DNA from: Deltaproteobacteria bacterium
GTDB lineage: Bacteria > Desulfobacterota > Desulfuromonadia > Geobacterales > Pseudopelobacteraceae
Direction: 5' to 3'
DNA: 64,000 nt
NCBI GenBank assembly: GCA_021780495.1
Contig: JAJXYO010000036.1
Coordinates: forward strand, 1-64,000
The position numbers and the translations under genes are program-made. Positions 44,287-54,255 of the stretch are shown here, in pieces. The notes under the pieces are model-generated. The model was not told the origin of the DNA. It searched no databases and worked only from the letters and a program-made list of their open reading frames with translations. The first letter of the stretch is position 1; the number at the start of each line of letters is the position of its first letter.

Positions 44287-45549
44287 TCACTCTTTTCCAA
44301 CGGCCCGGTCAAGCCGGGCCAGCGCAGTATAATAATCGTACAGGGCCTGAATATGCGCCGTCTTCGCATCAAGGGTTTGGGATTGCGCATCGGTCACCTC
44401 GATGATGCTGCCGACCCCTTCGCGATAACGCCCCTCCGCCAGAGACTGATTTTCTCCGGCTGCCGCAACCTCCTTCTCGGTCGAGACCAGGCGGGCGGAG
44501 GCCTCGTTTACACCCAGGCGGGCCGTCTCGGCCTCCTTGATGATTTGAAGCTTGAGATTGTTCTGCCGGGCTTCCAAGGCGCTGATATTTGCCCTGGCTT
44601 CACGTACCTGCTCGACCGAGGAAAAACCCGAAAAGAGCGGCACAGCCAGGGTCAAGCCGACTGACCAGACGTTGCCGGTGGGTGGAAACTCCCGGTCGGC
44701 ATAGCCAACGCTGGCCGCCCCTGAGAGAATGGGCATATAACTGCCCTTGGCCGTTCTAAGATTGGCCGATGCTGCCGATTGCAACTCAGAAAGCTGCTGA
44801 AGATCTGCACGGTTGCGGAGGGCACCCTCTTGAATCCGGTTCCGTTCAGGCACGGGGATGAATACAGCCGGGAGCGGTTCCGCCAGGGTACGTCCTCCCA
44901 GGGAGGCGGTTCCCATCGCGTTGGCCAGCTCCATGCGGGCAATCTCGACATTGTTATCCGCGCGAATCAGGGCGGTTTTACCAGCAAACAGGTTTGACTC
45001 GGCCTTGGCTACGTCTACTTTGGCACGGATTCCCTGATGGTAGAACTCCAGCGCTTGCTGGTAGACCTGCGCCCGGGCCGTGACGGCTTCCCTGACGGCA
45101 ACCGCCTGTTTTTCGGTTGCCAGGAGCAGATAGAAAGCGCTCTTGACGCGCAACGTCAGGTCCTGCCGGGCCGTTGTGAGTGCCTTATCAGCAGCTTCAC
45201 GATTGCTGCGAGCCGCATCTACCGCCCCGGCGGTGCGGCCAAAATCGTAGACGGTCTGCTTCAGATACACAGCCTCGCTGGTAACTTCAGTCGTTTTGAT
45301 ATTTTGCAAAGCCGTAAGGTACGAACGGCTCCTGTTCCAGTCTGCTGCAACGGTGATCTGTGGGTAATAATTAGACAATGCCAGACCGGTTCTGGCTTCA
45401 GCGCCCTTCAGATTCTCCTTGGCCTCTACTATCTGCGGGTGGTTTTTCAGTGCTGTTGTCAGCGCCTCATCCAGTGTCAGGGAGGAAGCGGCATAAAGAG
45501 ACTGGGCCGGGATGAGTAGGGCAAGTAGAACTAACACAGATCGTTTCAT
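44287..45549 (-). CDS. TolC-family outer-membrane efflux protein
   Basis: 420 residues with signal peptide (LALLIPAQSLYAAS). Two OEP repeats (LDEALTTALKNHPQIVEAKENLKGAEARTGLALSNYYPQI... and ...RNRADLQQLSELQSAASANLRTAKGSYMPILSGAASVGY), with the characteristic IEVTDAQSQTLDAKTAHIQALYDYYTALARLDRAVG close. Forms the exit channel for this pump. Confidence 0.93.
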   Translation of the reverse strand: MKRSVLVLLALLIPAQSLYAASSLTLDEALTTALKNHPQIVEAKENLKGAEARTGLALSNYYPQITVAADWNRSRSYLTALQNIKTTEVTSEAVYLKQTVYDFGRTAGAVDAARSNREAADKALTTARQDLTLRVKSAFYLLLATEKQAVAVREAVTARAQVYQQALEFYHQGIRAKVDVAKAESNLFAGKTALIRADNNVEIARMELANAMGTASLGGRTLAEPLPAVFIPVPERNRIQEGALRNRADLQQLSELQSAASANLRTAKGSYMPILSGAASVGYADREFPPTGNVWSVGLTLAVPLFSGFSSVEQVREARANISALEARQNNLKLQIIKEAETARLGVNEASARLVSTEKEVAAAGENQSLAEGRYREGVGSIIEVTDAQSQTLDAKTAHIQALYDYYTALARLDRAVGKE

Positions 45550-45575
45550 AGAGCTTCCGATGACATATTTTAAAT

Positions 45576-45600
45576 TGAATATAACGTGATCAAATATTCA
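45576..45600. promoter_or_regulatory. Inverted half-sites upstream of tolC, TetR operator candidate
   Basis: TGAATAT (45576-45582) and ATATTCA (45594-45600) separated by 11 bp; each half matches the arms of the operator at 46219-46236. Positioned in the 68-bp gap between the TetR gene and the tolC-like gene. Confidence 0.45.
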
Positions 45601-45617
45601 CATTTGTTGTAAAAAAA

Positions 45618-46208
45618 TCAACGGATCAGATTTATGAAATTTTGCCAGAGTTTCTCCGCCTCCGGCTGTATTTCAAAGGAGGCGTTACTAATCGTCCAGC
45701 GTAAAGCGGTAAACTGGATCATGCCCAGGAGGGTAAGCGCCGTTTCTCGGGGCAACAAGCCCGCTTTCAATTCACCTTCGGCAACTCCCGCTGCAATGAC
45801 GCCTGTTATCGTTTCAATATAATTACCGATACGTAGTGCCAAGGAATCCGCTATATTCCTATGCTCAAGATGAATATCATCTGAGAAAACGAACCGCGGA
45901 ATCCCCGGATGTTCTGCAATACGTGCAATATGGGATAAATAGATAGTCTCCAGCTTTTCCAGTGGTTTTCGGCTGCCTCCTGCTATGGCAGCGGCATTAC
46001 CCATGACCTCACTCCCGATGAATTCCGCCAGGGCGGCAAAGATTTCGTCCTTACCGCTAAAATGTCGATAAATATTAGCTTCGCACATCCCTGCCGAATG
46101 GGCTATCGCGGATATGGTCAGAGCGCGCACCCCTTTACGACCAACAACTCCAAGGGCGGCCTGGACGATTTCTTCCTTGCGCACGCGCGTACTTTTCTTT
46201 TCTATCAT
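45618..46208 (-). CDS. TetR-family repressor of the efflux operon
   Basis: About 196 residues from ATG 46208 (GGAG upstream). N-terminal HTH: RKEEIVQAALGVVGRKGVRALTISAIAHSAGMCEANIYRHFSGKDEIFAALAEF. C-terminal helical ligand domain. Precedes the TolC-like/adaptor/permease/ATPase operon in the same direction. Its likely operator (46219-46236) lies just upstream. A start at 46235 would put the operator inside the gene and is rejected. Confidence 0.93.
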   Translation of the reverse strand: MIEKKSTRVRKEEIVQAALGVVGRKGVRALTISAIAHSAGMCEANIYRHFSGKDEIFAALAEFIGSEVMGNAAAIAGGSRKPLEKLETIYLSHIARIAEHPGIPRFVFSDDIHLEHRNIADSLALRIGNYIETITGVIAAGVAEGELKAGLLPRETALTLLGMIQFTALRWTISNASFEIQPEAEKLWQNFINLIR

Positions 46209-46218
46209 TGGCACTCCA

Positions 46219-46236
46219 TGTGAATATGTATTCACA
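46219..46236. promoter_or_regulatory. TetR operator, perfect palindrome
   Basis: TGTGAATA-TG-TATTCACA, 8-bp perfect arms, 11 bp upstream of the TetR start. Typical for autoregulated TetR genes. Confidence 0.7.
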
Positions 46237-46285
46237 TATTATTCCAGTATTCGTCGCTGGTCAAGGATATCCTGCACACTAACTT

Positions 46286-46519
46286 TCAAAAAGGCACTTG
46301 TCGCTTTATTGGCGCAACCCGCACATAAAAAAGGACACCTGTCCTCATTCGGAAAAAAGCTGTTTCGGCCATGCTCTCTAGCCTGACCACTGCCACCTTT
46401 GCTTCCAGCCTCTTGTCCGTCTGCAAACTCTTTTTCAGTTCTTTTCGCCCCAGCCGCTCACGTAAATCAAGCGGTACCCACAGCCTGCAGTAGTTCGTTT
46501 TGCCCCGTCGTAATAGCAT
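46286..46519 (-). pseudogene. Tyrosine integrase N-terminal remnant
   Basis: 77 residues from ATG 46519: MLLRRGKTNYCRLWVPLDLRERLG, KELKKSLQTDKRLEAKVAVVRLE. This is the N-terminal SAM-like/DUF6538 segment of phage-type integrases; the core-binding and catalytic domains are gone. It sits directly downstream of tRNA-Thr, the usual place for integrase genes of elements that insert into tRNA 3' ends. The C-terminal tail (VLFYVRVAPIKRQVPF) looks like read-through into unrelated DNA. Confidence 0.65.
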
Positions 46520-46575
46520 GTATTGCCCCCGCGACTGTGCCAAAATTGTACCAAGGGCAAAAACCCAAAAAACCA

Positions 46576-46606
46576 ACAAAAAAAACCCGCTATAAATTAG
46601 CGGGTT
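46576..46606 (-). terminator. Terminator after tRNA-Thr
   Basis: Minus strand: AACCCGCTA-5 nt-TAGCGGGTT followed by a run of T. Lies between the tRNA gene and the integrase remnant. Confidence 0.85.
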
Positions 46607-46617
46607 ACATGAGCTTT

Positions 46618-46693
46618 TGGAGCCGTTTGTCGGAATCGAACCGACGACCTCATCATTACGAGTGATGTGCTCTACCAACTGAGCTAAAACGGC
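46618..46693 (-). tRNA. tRNA-Thr(CGU)
   Basis: 76 nt including encoded CCA. Cloverleaf: acceptor GCCGTTT/AAACGGC, D stem GCTC/GAGC, anticodon stem CATCA/TGATG with loop CTCGTAA (anticodon CGU, reading ACG), T stem GTCGG/CCGAC with TTCGATT loop. All stems pair. Confidence 0.97.
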
Positions 46694-47260
46694 ACGACAT
46701 GGACTGAGCGGTATTTTTTATATCAAATTGAAGCTGCCGTCAATGCTAAAGCGTAGCTTTAATCTTTCAAAATAGCCATACCCCTATGGCGCTTTGCCCT
46801 GCAAAGCGGTTTTCTTGATGCTGATGCCTTAATGACCGACCTGCAAACCATAAAAAAGCCCACCAAATCGTGCAGTGGGCTTTCTGTTTCCATTCTATCT
46901 TTGATTCCTTTTCAGGTATATGTCCGATTCATCGTTACAATCAGACCGGCTTTGGATCCTATGTATTAAAACAGCCTGGTGGAGTGTCTTCCATAAAAAT
47001 CTCAAAGCCTCCTTCTCATGATTTTTACTTCCTTCCAGCTGATTTAAATATATCAGCAGGAAGATAAAAAAACAGTCTATTTTAAAAAAAATCATGCGCG
47101 TATACTGTGAGAATGTTGTTACACAGCGGCAATCCGGAAATAGCGCCTATAAATCTGTGCGTTACGGCTTACAAGCGTACCTCTTTATATCTTTACCATC
47201 AATGAATCGGTGTGTTAACACGTCACCCTGAGTAGTTCTGGCACGCCTGCAAGGTCCCCC
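46694..47260. other. Gene-free stretch upstream of tRNA-Thr
   Basis: 567 bp, AT-rich in its second half. Contains a bidirectional terminator-like hairpin at 46855-46881 and an AAACCTC-type AT-rich region near 47040-47100. No coding frame I can support. The tRNA promoter should be just right of 46693 but I cannot place it with confidence. Confidence 0.5.
46855..46881. terminator. Terminator-like hairpin
   Basis: AAAGCCCAC / GTGGGCTTT stem around a 9-nt loop, with AAAAAA on the left and TTTCTGTTT on the right, so it can act in both directions. No gene directly reads into it from the right, which suggests a lost neighbour. Confidence 0.65.
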
Positions 47261-47779
47261 ATGTTATCCCGTCTCATCGTGATAGTACTATTGGTGCTGT
47301 CCGCCTCCTCCGTCCGCGCAGAAGAACCTCTTCCGGCAACCGGCGGCCCGGGTGCAAATCAATCTGACATGTACTACAATGCAATGCTACGGAGCATTGA
47401 CCTGGATACAAAGAGATGGAAGCCATTCAGCCGGTCTATCGAAAGCGGACCCTGGTTTTACGACACACGGAGCCTTAAACGGAACAGCACCATGGTAACC
47501 GTCATGGTTACCCTATTCCCTAACCCTCAAAAGACAGATATCTATAAATCGGTCTACAGCGACCACACCAAGATCAGAGAAATTGTCTTCGAAACGGAAA
47601 TCAACTGCAAAAAGCATCTGTACCGGCAACCGCTGATTCGTGTCTATGGGTATTACAATGAGCTCCTGACAGAACGTTCCAATACTAATCACGGCTTTTC
47701 ATCAATCCGGCAAGGCACAACAATCGACACCCTGCGAAGCCTGGTCTGCGGACCGGACAAAAAGAAACCGCAGCGATAG
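47261..47779 (+). CDS. Secreted hypothetical protein, adhesin E-like
   Basis: 172 residues with signal peptide (SSVRAEEP). The mature part suggests the surface-adhesin E-like fold of small periplasmic proteins: SIDLDTKRWKPF...YDTRSLKRNSTMVTVMVTLFPN...EINCKKHLYR...IDTLRSLVCG, two cysteines likely disulfide-bonded. Function unknown; the family call is tentative. Confidence 0.6.
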   Translation: MLSRLIVIVLLVLSASSVRAEEPLPATGGPGANQSDMYYNAMLRSIDLDTKRWKPFSRSIESGPWFYDTRSLKRNSTMVTVMVTLFPNPQKTDIYKSVYSDHTKIREIVFETEINCKKHLYRQPLIRVYGYYNELLTERSNTNHGFSSIRQGTTIDTLRSLVCGPDKKKPQR

Positions 47780-47926
47780 ATGCATGGCCAGCCCGGATCG
47801 GGATGGCTGGCGTGATTAGATGAAGTGAGCACATTGACGGGTGATTTTTTAAAAGAACTGCTGTATACTTCAGCTCAAATAGGTAGTTCTGGAACTGTTA
47901 CAACACGATGTAAAAGGAAGTTCCCC

Positions 47927-48133
47927 ATGCCCCTGATTGTTGAAGCATTGCTTATGTCAATGGGAATGATTGTCTTATTCTTCCTGGCCTTCCTGGTGTT
48001 GTTTATTCTTGCTCTCACCCTTGCTCCCATCGAGCGGGGACTTTCAAACTATATTTGGTTGCATACCACACCGCCGCCGCCAAAAATCCCTATCCCAACC
48101 GGTTCGTTCAGAGACTTCAGTAAGAAGCACTGA
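47927..48133 (+). CDS. Small single-helix membrane protein, unknown
   Basis: 68 residues from ATG 47927 (AAGGAAG upstream). One long hydrophobic segment (LMSMGMIVLFFLAFLVLFILALTLAPI), then a Pro-rich tail (TTPPPPKIPIPTGSF). No family recognised. It stands alone between the adhesin-like gene and the succinate-semialdehyde dehydrogenase gene. 48134-48359 holds no supported feature. Confidence 0.5.
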   Translation: MPLIVEALLMSMGMIVLFFLAFLVLFILALTLAPIERGLSNYIWLHTTPPPPKIPIPTGSFRDFSKKH

Positions 48134-48359
48134 AGGGCATTGGCTCACGCGTACCGGCGAAGCCAAACGGATTGTTGTAAAACCACACCATCAAGCTATA
48201 CACACGTCGCAGTCATCAGGTATGAACAGAAAAGAGACTTTCCGCCCTGTCAGCGATATGCAGGGCGCTACATGGCCGACAACGCCATGAGCGACACCGG
48301 CAAAATCGAAGAATAGCTGTCTGCATCATTATAATGCGATTGGCAAAAGGAGGCCTATC

Positions 48360-49817
48360 ATGCTGAACTTGAATGACCCTGCGCTTTTCAGACAGCAGTG
48401 CTACATCAATGGCAACTGGCTGACAGCGGATCGTGGAACTCACATCGACGTTACGAATCCGGCTACCGGTGAAATTCTGGGTACCATACCCGGAATGGGT
48501 GCCGACGAAACGCAGCGTGCCATTCAGGGTGCAGAAGCCGCCCTGCCCGGCTGGCGGGCAAAAACGGCCAAAGAGCGCTCCATCATCCTGCGGCGCTGGT
48601 TCGATTTGATACTGGCCAATCAGGAGGATCTGGCGATCATCATGACAGCCGAGCAGGGCAAGCCATTGGCTGAAGCCCGGGGTGAAATCGCTTACGCGGC
48701 CTCGTTTATCGAGTGGTTTGCTGAGGAAGCGAAACGGGTCTACGGCGACACAATCCCCGGCCATGCTCCGGACAAACGCATCGTGGTTTTGAAGGAACCT
48801 ATCGGAGTCTGCGCGGCTATTACACCTTGGAATTTTCCGGCCGCCATGATTACGCGCAAAGCCGCTCCGGCACTGGCCGCCGGCTGCACAATGGTGGTGA
48901 AACCGGCTACCGCCACACCTTTCTCGGCACTGGCCCTGGCGGAACTGGGCGAACGAGCCGGCATTCCGGCCGGCGTTTTCAGTGTAGTGACCGGATCAGC
49001 ACGCGCTATCGGGGGCGAGATGACCGCTAATCCGATCGTGCGAAAACTGACCTTTACCGGTTCGACCGAAATCGGCAAGGAATTGATGGCGCAGTGCGCC
49101 GCAACGGTCAAGAAGGTTTCGCTGGAACTGGGCGGCAATGCCCCCTTCATCGTCTTCGACGACGCCGACCTGGACGCGGCGGTGGAGGGAGCGATGGCGT
49201 CCAAGTATCGCAACACCGGCCAAACCTGCGTCTGTACCAATCGACTGATCGTTCAGGATGGCATCTACGATGTCTTTTCGGAGAAACTGGCCGAGGCTGT
49301 AGCCAGGATGCGGGTGGGCAATGGCCTGTTGGGGGATTTCCAGCAGGGGCCGCTGATCGACATGACTGCAGTAGAAAAGGTGGAGGAACATATTGCCGAT
49401 GCCGTTGCCAAGGGGGCACGCATCGTCCTCGGCGGAAAGCGTCATGAACTGGGCGGCAGCTTTTTTCAGCCAACCATCCTTGCCGATGTGACACCTGGGA
49501 TGCTGGTTGCGCGTGAGGAAACCTTTGGTCCGTTGGCACCACTATTCAGGTTCAAAAGCGACGACGAAGCCATCCGTATGGCCAACGACACCGAATTCGG
49601 CCTGGCCTCCTATTTCTACAGCCGCGACATCAACCGGATCTGGCGGGTGGCCGAAGCGCTCGAATACGGCATGGTCGGCATTAACACCGGGCTGGTTTCA
49701 ACCGAGGTAGCCCCATTCGGCGGCATGAAGCAATCCGGCATCGGCCGCGAAGGTTCGAAATACGGCATCGAAGAGTTCATTGAGGTCAAATATCTCTGCA
49801 TCGGTGGAATCCAGTGA
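48360..49817 (+). CDS. gabD: Succinate-semialdehyde dehydrogenase (NADP+)
   Basis: 485 residues. ALDH family with ITPWNFPAAMITRKAAPALAAGCTMVVKPA, catalytic Glu in LELGGNAPF and Cys in GQTCVC; the pattern CVCTNR is typical of GabD. Oxidises succinic semialdehyde to succinate. AAAGGAGG precedes the ATG. No gabT nearby, so the semialdehyde source is unknown. The GGDEF regulator follows at 17 bp. Confidence 0.9.
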   Translation: MLNLNDPALFRQQCYINGNWLTADRGTHIDVTNPATGEILGTIPGMGADETQRAIQGAEAALPGWRAKTAKERSIILRRWFDLILANQEDLAIIMTAEQGKPLAEARGEIAYAASFIEWFAEEAKRVYGDTIPGHAPDKRIVVLKEPIGVCAAITPWNFPAAMITRKAAPALAAGCTMVVKPATATPFSALALAELGERAGIPAGVFSVVTGSARAIGGEMTANPIVRKLTFTGSTEIGKELMAQCAATVKKVSLELGGNAPFIVFDDADLDAAVEGAMASKYRNTGQTCVCTNRLIVQDGIYDVFSEKLAEAVARMRVGNGLLGDFQQGPLIDMTAVEKVEEHIADAVAKGARIVLGGKRHELGGSFFQPTILADVTPGMLVAREETFGPLAPLFRFKSDDEAIRMANDTEFGLASYFYSRDINRIWRVAEALEYGMVGINTGLVSTEVAPFGGMKQSGIGREGSKYGIEEFIEVKYLCIGGIQ

Positions 49818-49833
49818 GCGATAAAGGATGGTT

Positions 49834-50784
49834 ATGACAGCAGCACCCACCACAAGCAAACGACCACGCGTCCTCATTGTCGAGGACGATATGATGTCGC
49901 GCACCCTGTTGATGTCGGCCTTAAAAAAGGAGGGCTACGAGTTCGCCGTCGCCCGCAACGGACAGGAAGCGATCGATCTTTATAGTCAGGAATTTTTCCC
50001 GATCATCATAACCGACTGGTTGATGCCGGAAATGGACGGGCTCGAGTTGTGCCGCCTGATCCGCAGCATGAAGATTGACCGCTATATCTACATTATCATA
50101 CTGACCGGGCAGAACTCCAAGACGGACCTGGTCAAGGGACTTGAAGCCGGCGCAGACGAGTACATGGTCAAACCGATTCATCAAGCCGAGCTGCGGGTGC
50201 GACTCAAAGGCGCCTGCCGGATACTTGAGCTGGAGACATCACTGAAGAAGAATATGGCCGAGATCCGTGAAATTTCGATCCGTGACCGGCTGACCGGGAT
50301 CTTTAATCGTGTCTACATGGATCACCATTTGTCACAGGAGATCATCCGATCCTCGCGCTATCACCACAGTCTTTCGGTGCTCATGTGCGACCTGGATCAT
50401 TTCAAGGTCATCAATGATACCTATGGCCATCTGGCCGGCGATGATGTTCTCAGGGCATGCGTTGACCACATATCTGCTTCGTTTCGGCAAGGGGTTGACT
50501 GGCTGGCCCGCTACGGCGGCGAGGAATTCGTAGTCGTGCTGCCCGAAACAGACCTGACCGGCGCACTGCATGTGGCGGAGCGAATGCGGGTACGGATAGC
50601 CAGCACGCCGGTGAATTTTGCCGGGTGCGAAATAGAAATCACCGCAAGTTTCGGCTCCGTAACGGTGATCCCCAGCTTCAACGGACAGGTTCGTTATATG
50701 GAACAGGTACTGAACGTGGCCGACACATGCCTCTACCAAGCCAAGAACAGCGGAAGAAACCGGATCGTTTCAGCGGAAATGTAA
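49834..50784 (+). CDS. Response regulator with diguanylate cyclase (GGDEF) domain
   Basis: About 316 residues. Receiver (about 10-125) with Asp in [11 protein letters not shown] and Lys in YMVKPI; then GGDEF domain with active site GGEEF ([10 protein letters not shown]) and [23 protein letters not shown]. PleD-like: phosphorylation should trigger dimerisation and c-di-GMP synthesis. No clear inhibitory RxxD motif found by eye. The second ATG (49834) fits AAAGG better than 49828. Probably coupled to the hybrid kinase downstream. Confidence 0.92.
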   Translation: MTAAPTTSKRPRVLIVEDDMMSRTLLMSALKKEGYEFAVARNGQEAIDLYSQEFFPIIITDWLMPEMDGLELCRLIRSMKIDRYIYIIILTGQNSKTDLVKGLEAGADEYMVKPIHQAELRVRLKGACRILELETSLKKNMAEIREISIRDRLTGIFNRVYMDHHLSQEIIRSSRYHHSLSVLMCDLDHFKVINDTYGHLAGDDVLRACVDHISASFRQGVDWLARYGGEEFVVVLPETDLTGALHVAERMRVRIASTPVNFAGCEIEITASFGSVTVIPSFNGQVRYMEQVLNVADTCLYQAKNSGRNRIVSAEM

Positions 50785-50852
50785 GCTCCGGGCACACTGG
50801 GAACACATGCCTGATCCGGCAGCGGGAGCACTGCCCAAGGATACCCCCACAG

Positions 50853-53800
50853 ATGTTTTCTTTTTTCGGCATACGTCGCAGAATAACACTGAGTTTCAGC
50901 GTATTTCTGGTGATTGTCTCTATCGCAAGCGTATGGGGCATCATGACGGCTGTTTCTAACCTGACCCGCGATACCATAACCCGCCAGCAGGCCTCAATGG
51001 TTACAATGCTCGCCAGCTGCATTGATGACAAACTCGGTCTTTATCTCAGAGCAATCAACGAGCTTTCGGTCAACGTTACGCCGGAGCTCTTCAGCAACCC
51101 AACCCGGGCCCGGGCGTTTCTCGACAACAATCATGACACTAAGAGCCTCTTTAACAATGGCATTTACCTGTTTGATGCCCGGCAGAACATTGTGGCCGAA
51201 TCACCGCATTTCAAAGAGCGGCAAAATCCCAGGGTTGAGGAGCTGGTCCCCTTTTTGAAAAGCATTGCGCAGAAGGGTAGGCCGGACATTTCTGGCCTCT
51301 ACCGCTCTCCCCGCTCACGGGGAGCTGCCATCCTGATGGCGGTTCCCATCTATGGCCGCAACCATCAACTTTTGGGATACCTTGCCGGAAGCCTCAATCT
51401 GGTCAACGATTATTTCATTGAAGAGATCATGAGCAACAAAATCGGCGAGAAGGGCTACCTGTACCTTTTCAACACCGACCGGACCATGGTCGTCCACCCG
51501 GACAAAAGCCGCATCATGAAGCAGGATGTCCCGCGCGACGCGAATGCTCTTTTTGACAAGGCAATCGCAGGCTTTGAAGGAAGCGGCGAAACCGTCAATT
51601 CACGCGGCATAGCCCAGATCGCCTCGTTCAAGCGCCTCAGGCTGACCAACTGGATTCTGGCCTCCACCTATCCCATCGACGAAGCCTACCAACCGATCCG
51701 GCATTTTTTCTGGCACCACCTGCTCCCGGCTGCCTTACTATTGACACTGTTGTCGCTTCTGTTGGTCTGGATACTTTCCAGCAGGTTGACCGCCAAACTG
51801 AACGCCTTTACCAGCCAGATCGGCCAGATCCGCACGCAACCGGATGTGGCTCACGAGATCCAGATCACGAGTAATGACGAAGTCGGCATCCTGGCCGATT
51901 CCTTCAACAAACTCATTATCAGCCTCGACGCAAAGGAGGCCATGCTGCACGAAGTTGAAGACCGCTTGTCCCGCGCCCTACAAGGAAGCAACGACGGCAT
52001 CTGGGACTGGGACCTGGTCTCGGGGGTGATGTTCTACTCTCCTCATTTTATCGATCTGCTCGGCTACGCCCCGGAGGAATTCGAGCCAACGATCAACGCC
52101 TGGGCGATGCTCATCCATCAACAGGACATTGACCGGGTGTGGGATCTTTTCCGGCAACATTTCGACAGCGAAACGGCCTTTTTCACCAGCGAACACCGTC
52201 TGCTGTGCAAGAACGGCGAGTATCGCTGGTTCCTGGCCCGCGGCCTGGCCTGGCGTGGTCCGGGCAACACGGTGGTACGCATGGCCGGATCGCTCTCCGA
52301 CATCAATGATCGCAAACATGTCGAGGATGAGCTGGTTAGCGCCAGGGAGGCCTCGGACAGCGCCAACCGTGCAAAAAGTGAATTCCTGGCCACCATGAGC
52401 CATGAGATCCGCACCCCGATGAATGGCATTGTCGGTATGGGAGAACTGCTGGCAGGAACAGAGCTTTCCCCTGAGCAACGCAACTATCTGAATAACATCA
52501 CCATCTCGGCCGACAATCTACTGGCCATCATCAACGACATCCTCGACTTCTCTAAGATCGAAGCCGGCAAGATGGAACTGGAAATCATACCGTTCAGGCT
52601 ACGCAATACGTGTGGCCAAACCGCCAGGGCTCTGGGGGTAAAGGCCGCCGAAAAAGGGGTCGAGGTCCTGTTGAATATTGCCCCCGACGTCCCAGACTAT
52701 CTGTTGGGTGACCCGCTCAGACTGCGGCAGATCATCACCAACCTGACCGGCAATGCCATCAAGTTCACGGAACAGGGTGAAGTCGTTATCAGCATCTCCT
52801 CGGATGCGGTTCACGACGACCTTATCCGCCTGAACTGTACAATCCGCGATACCGGTATTGGCATTGCGGCTCGTCAACTTGAGCGCATATTCACCCCCTT
52901 CACCCAGGCCGACGGCTCCACCACCCGCAGGTTCGGCGGTACCGGCCTGGGTCTTGCCATCACCCGCAGACTGGTTGATCTCATGGAAGGCGAACTCTCC
53001 GTCGAGAGCACGCCGGGAGTGGGCAGCAGTTTTCGAGTTTCCATCACCTGTGCTCTGCAACCAGAACAGCGTCAATGCGAGCAACCGCCCCAAGACCTCC
53101 AGGGCCTCAAGACATTTGTGGTGGATGACAATGCCAGCAATCGTTCCATTTTACAGAATCTTTGCCAGGCATGGGGTATGGAATACCGCGGTGCGGACAA
53201 CGGCGTCTCGGCAGTTGAATCGCTGCAGAACGGTTCGACTCAAGGCTGGATCCCCGACGTGATCCTGATGGATATCCATATGCCTGGCCTGGACGGCTGG
53301 GAAACCTCTGCCCGCATCCGTTCCGCTCCAGCCATATCCGGATGCCGGATCATCGTTATGACCAGCACTGTTTCTCAGCAGGATGCGGGACTGCGTCAAT
53401 CGCTTGACATCGACGGATACCTGTTAAAACCACTCATTCAGGATGAACTCTTCGAGTCCATTCGTTCTGCACTCAGAATCCCTGCAGCGGAGCCGGCCCG
53501 GGCAATATCATCAGGCACAGCGCCGCTGACACCTCATCAGCAGCTTTCGATCCTGGTAGCAGAGGATGTCCCGATCAACCAGAAATTGATTGAACGCATA
53601 CTCGCAAAAATGGGCCATACGGTTACCATTGCCAATAACGGAGAAGAGGCTCTGAGGTTATGGCAACATAACCGCTACGACCTGGTTTTCATGGACATTG
53701 AATTGCCTGTCATGGACGGGTTGTGCGCCACTGCGGCGATCCGTGCCATTGAACGGGAACAGGGCGGACATGTCCCGATCAGCGCCATGACCGCACATGC

Positions 53801-53939
53801 CGTCCATGGTGATGCCGAAAGATTCCTGGCAGCCGGCATGGACGCCTATATTTCGAAACCATTCAAGAGCAGCGATGTGCGGTCCGTTATCTCGCGATTT
53901 TCCGCCAGCGCAGCATCCCATCCACCCTTGTCTTTATAG
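50853..53939 (+). CDS. Hybrid sensor kinase: Cache-HAMP-PAS-HisKA-HATPase-REC-REC
   Basis: 1028 residues from ATG 50853 (frame open upstream to 50625 without support). First helix near residue 10-35, large periplasmic double Cache region (about 40-300), second helix ([19 protein letters not shown]), HAMP, PAS ([21 protein letters not shown]), HisKA with [20 protein letters not shown], HATPase ([11 protein letters not shown]...GGTGLGLAI), then two receivers ([14 protein letters not shown] and [12 protein letters not shown]). Likely senses a small molecule outside and signals by phosphorelay; the upstream GGDEF regulator is a candidate target. Confidence 0.92.
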   Translation: MFSFFGIRRRITLSFSVFLVIVSIASVWGIMTAVSNLTRDTITRQQASMVTMLASCIDDKLGLYLRAINELSVNVTPELFSNPTRARAFLDNNHDTKSLFNNGIYLFDARQNIVAESPHFKERQNPRVEELVPFLKSIAQKGRPDISGLYRSPRSRGAAILMAVPIYGRNHQLLGYLAGSLNLVNDYFIEEIMSNKIGEKGYLYLFNTDRTMVVHPDKSRIMKQDVPRDANALFDKAIAGFEGSGETVNSRGIAQIASFKRLRLTNWILASTYPIDEAYQPIRHFFWHHLLPAALLLTLLSLLLVWILSSRLTAKLNAFTSQIGQIRTQPDVAHEIQITSNDEVGILADSFNKLIISLDAKEAMLHEVEDRLSRALQGSNDGIWDWDLVSGVMFYSPHFIDLLGYAPEEFEPTINAWAMLIHQQDIDRVWDLFRQHFDSETAFFTSEHRLLCKNGEYRWFLARGLAWRGPGNTVVRMAGSLSDINDRKHVEDELVSAREASDSANRAKSEFLATMSHEIRTPMNGIVGMGELLAGTELSPEQRNYLNNITISADNLLAIINDILDFSKIEAGKMELEIIPFRLRNTCGQTARALGVKAAEKGVEVLLNIAPDVPDYLLGDPLRLRQIITNLTGNAIKFTEQGEVVISISSDAVHDDLIRLNCTIRDTGIGIAARQLERIFTPFTQADGSTTRRFGGTGLGLAITRRLVDLMEGELSVESTPGVGSSFRVSITCALQPEQRQCEQPPQDLQGLKTFVVDDNASNRSILQNLCQAWGMEYRGADNGVSAVESLQNGSTQGWIPDVILMDIHMPGLDGWETSARIRSAPAISGCRIIVMTSTVSQQDAGLRQSLDIDGYLLKPLIQDELFESIRSALRIPAAEPARAISSGTAPLTPHQQLSILVAEDVPINQKLIERILAKMGHTVTIANNGEEALRLWQHNRYDLVFMDIELPVMDGLCATAAIRAIEREQGGHVPISAMTAHAVHGDAERFLAAGMDAYISKPFKSSDVRSVISRFSASAASHPPLSL

Positions 53940-54072
53940 GCTGGGACATGCATTGTTGACTCTACAGCAGTACTTAATGCAAGCATCGGCAAATTATTAT
54001 TGACAGCATTACTGTACTACTGATACATATTGACATACGGTTTACACACAAAAAGTAAACATACCTGCACTA
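53940..54072. other. Spacer before SAM-I riboswitch
   Basis: AT-rich 133 bp between the hybrid kinase stop and the riboswitch; it should contain the promoter of the transsulfuration operon, for example a TTGACA at 54030-54035, 17 bp from an ambiguous -10 near 54053. No other feature. Confidence 0.4.
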
Positions 54073-54176
54073 CTTATCGAGAGCGATCGAGGGACTGGCC
54101 CTGTGACATCGCGGCAACCGGCCTGAAAGGGCAAGGTGCCAATTCCAGCGGGATCATCATGATCCCGGTAGATAAG
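54073..54176 (+). ncRNA. SAM-I riboswitch (S box)
   Basis: Canonical aptamer: P1 CTTATC (54073-54078) pairs with GATAAG (54171-54176). Between them run the conserved segments CGAGAGCGATCGAGGGACTGG, GGCAACC, AAGGTGCCAATTCCAGC. Binds S-adenosylmethionine and switches off the two transsulfuration genes and probably mnmA. Confidence 0.95.
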
Positions 54177-54189
54177 GGAGGATGGAGCA

Positions 54190-54226
54190 ATCCCCTTCCG
54201 GCCCCGGAGGGGGATTTCCATTTTCA
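54190..54226 (+). terminator. Riboswitch-controlled terminator
   Basis: Stem TCCCCTTCCGG / CCGGAGGGGGA followed by TTTCCATTTT, 14 nt after the aptamer. With SAM bound the P1 helix forms and this hairpin stops transcription before the ATG at 54256. Confidence 0.8.
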
Positions 54227-54255
54227 CCCTGTTCATCAGGGCTCGGAGGTATGAC

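Noticed and set aside
46895-47095. 66-codon minus-strand frame
   Set aside because: AT-rich chance frame with no ribosome site, no family features and low-complexity hydrophobic start.
47784-47815. Hairpin after the adhesin-like gene (GCCAGCC/GGCTGGC)
   Set aside because: No T run after it, so not called a terminator.
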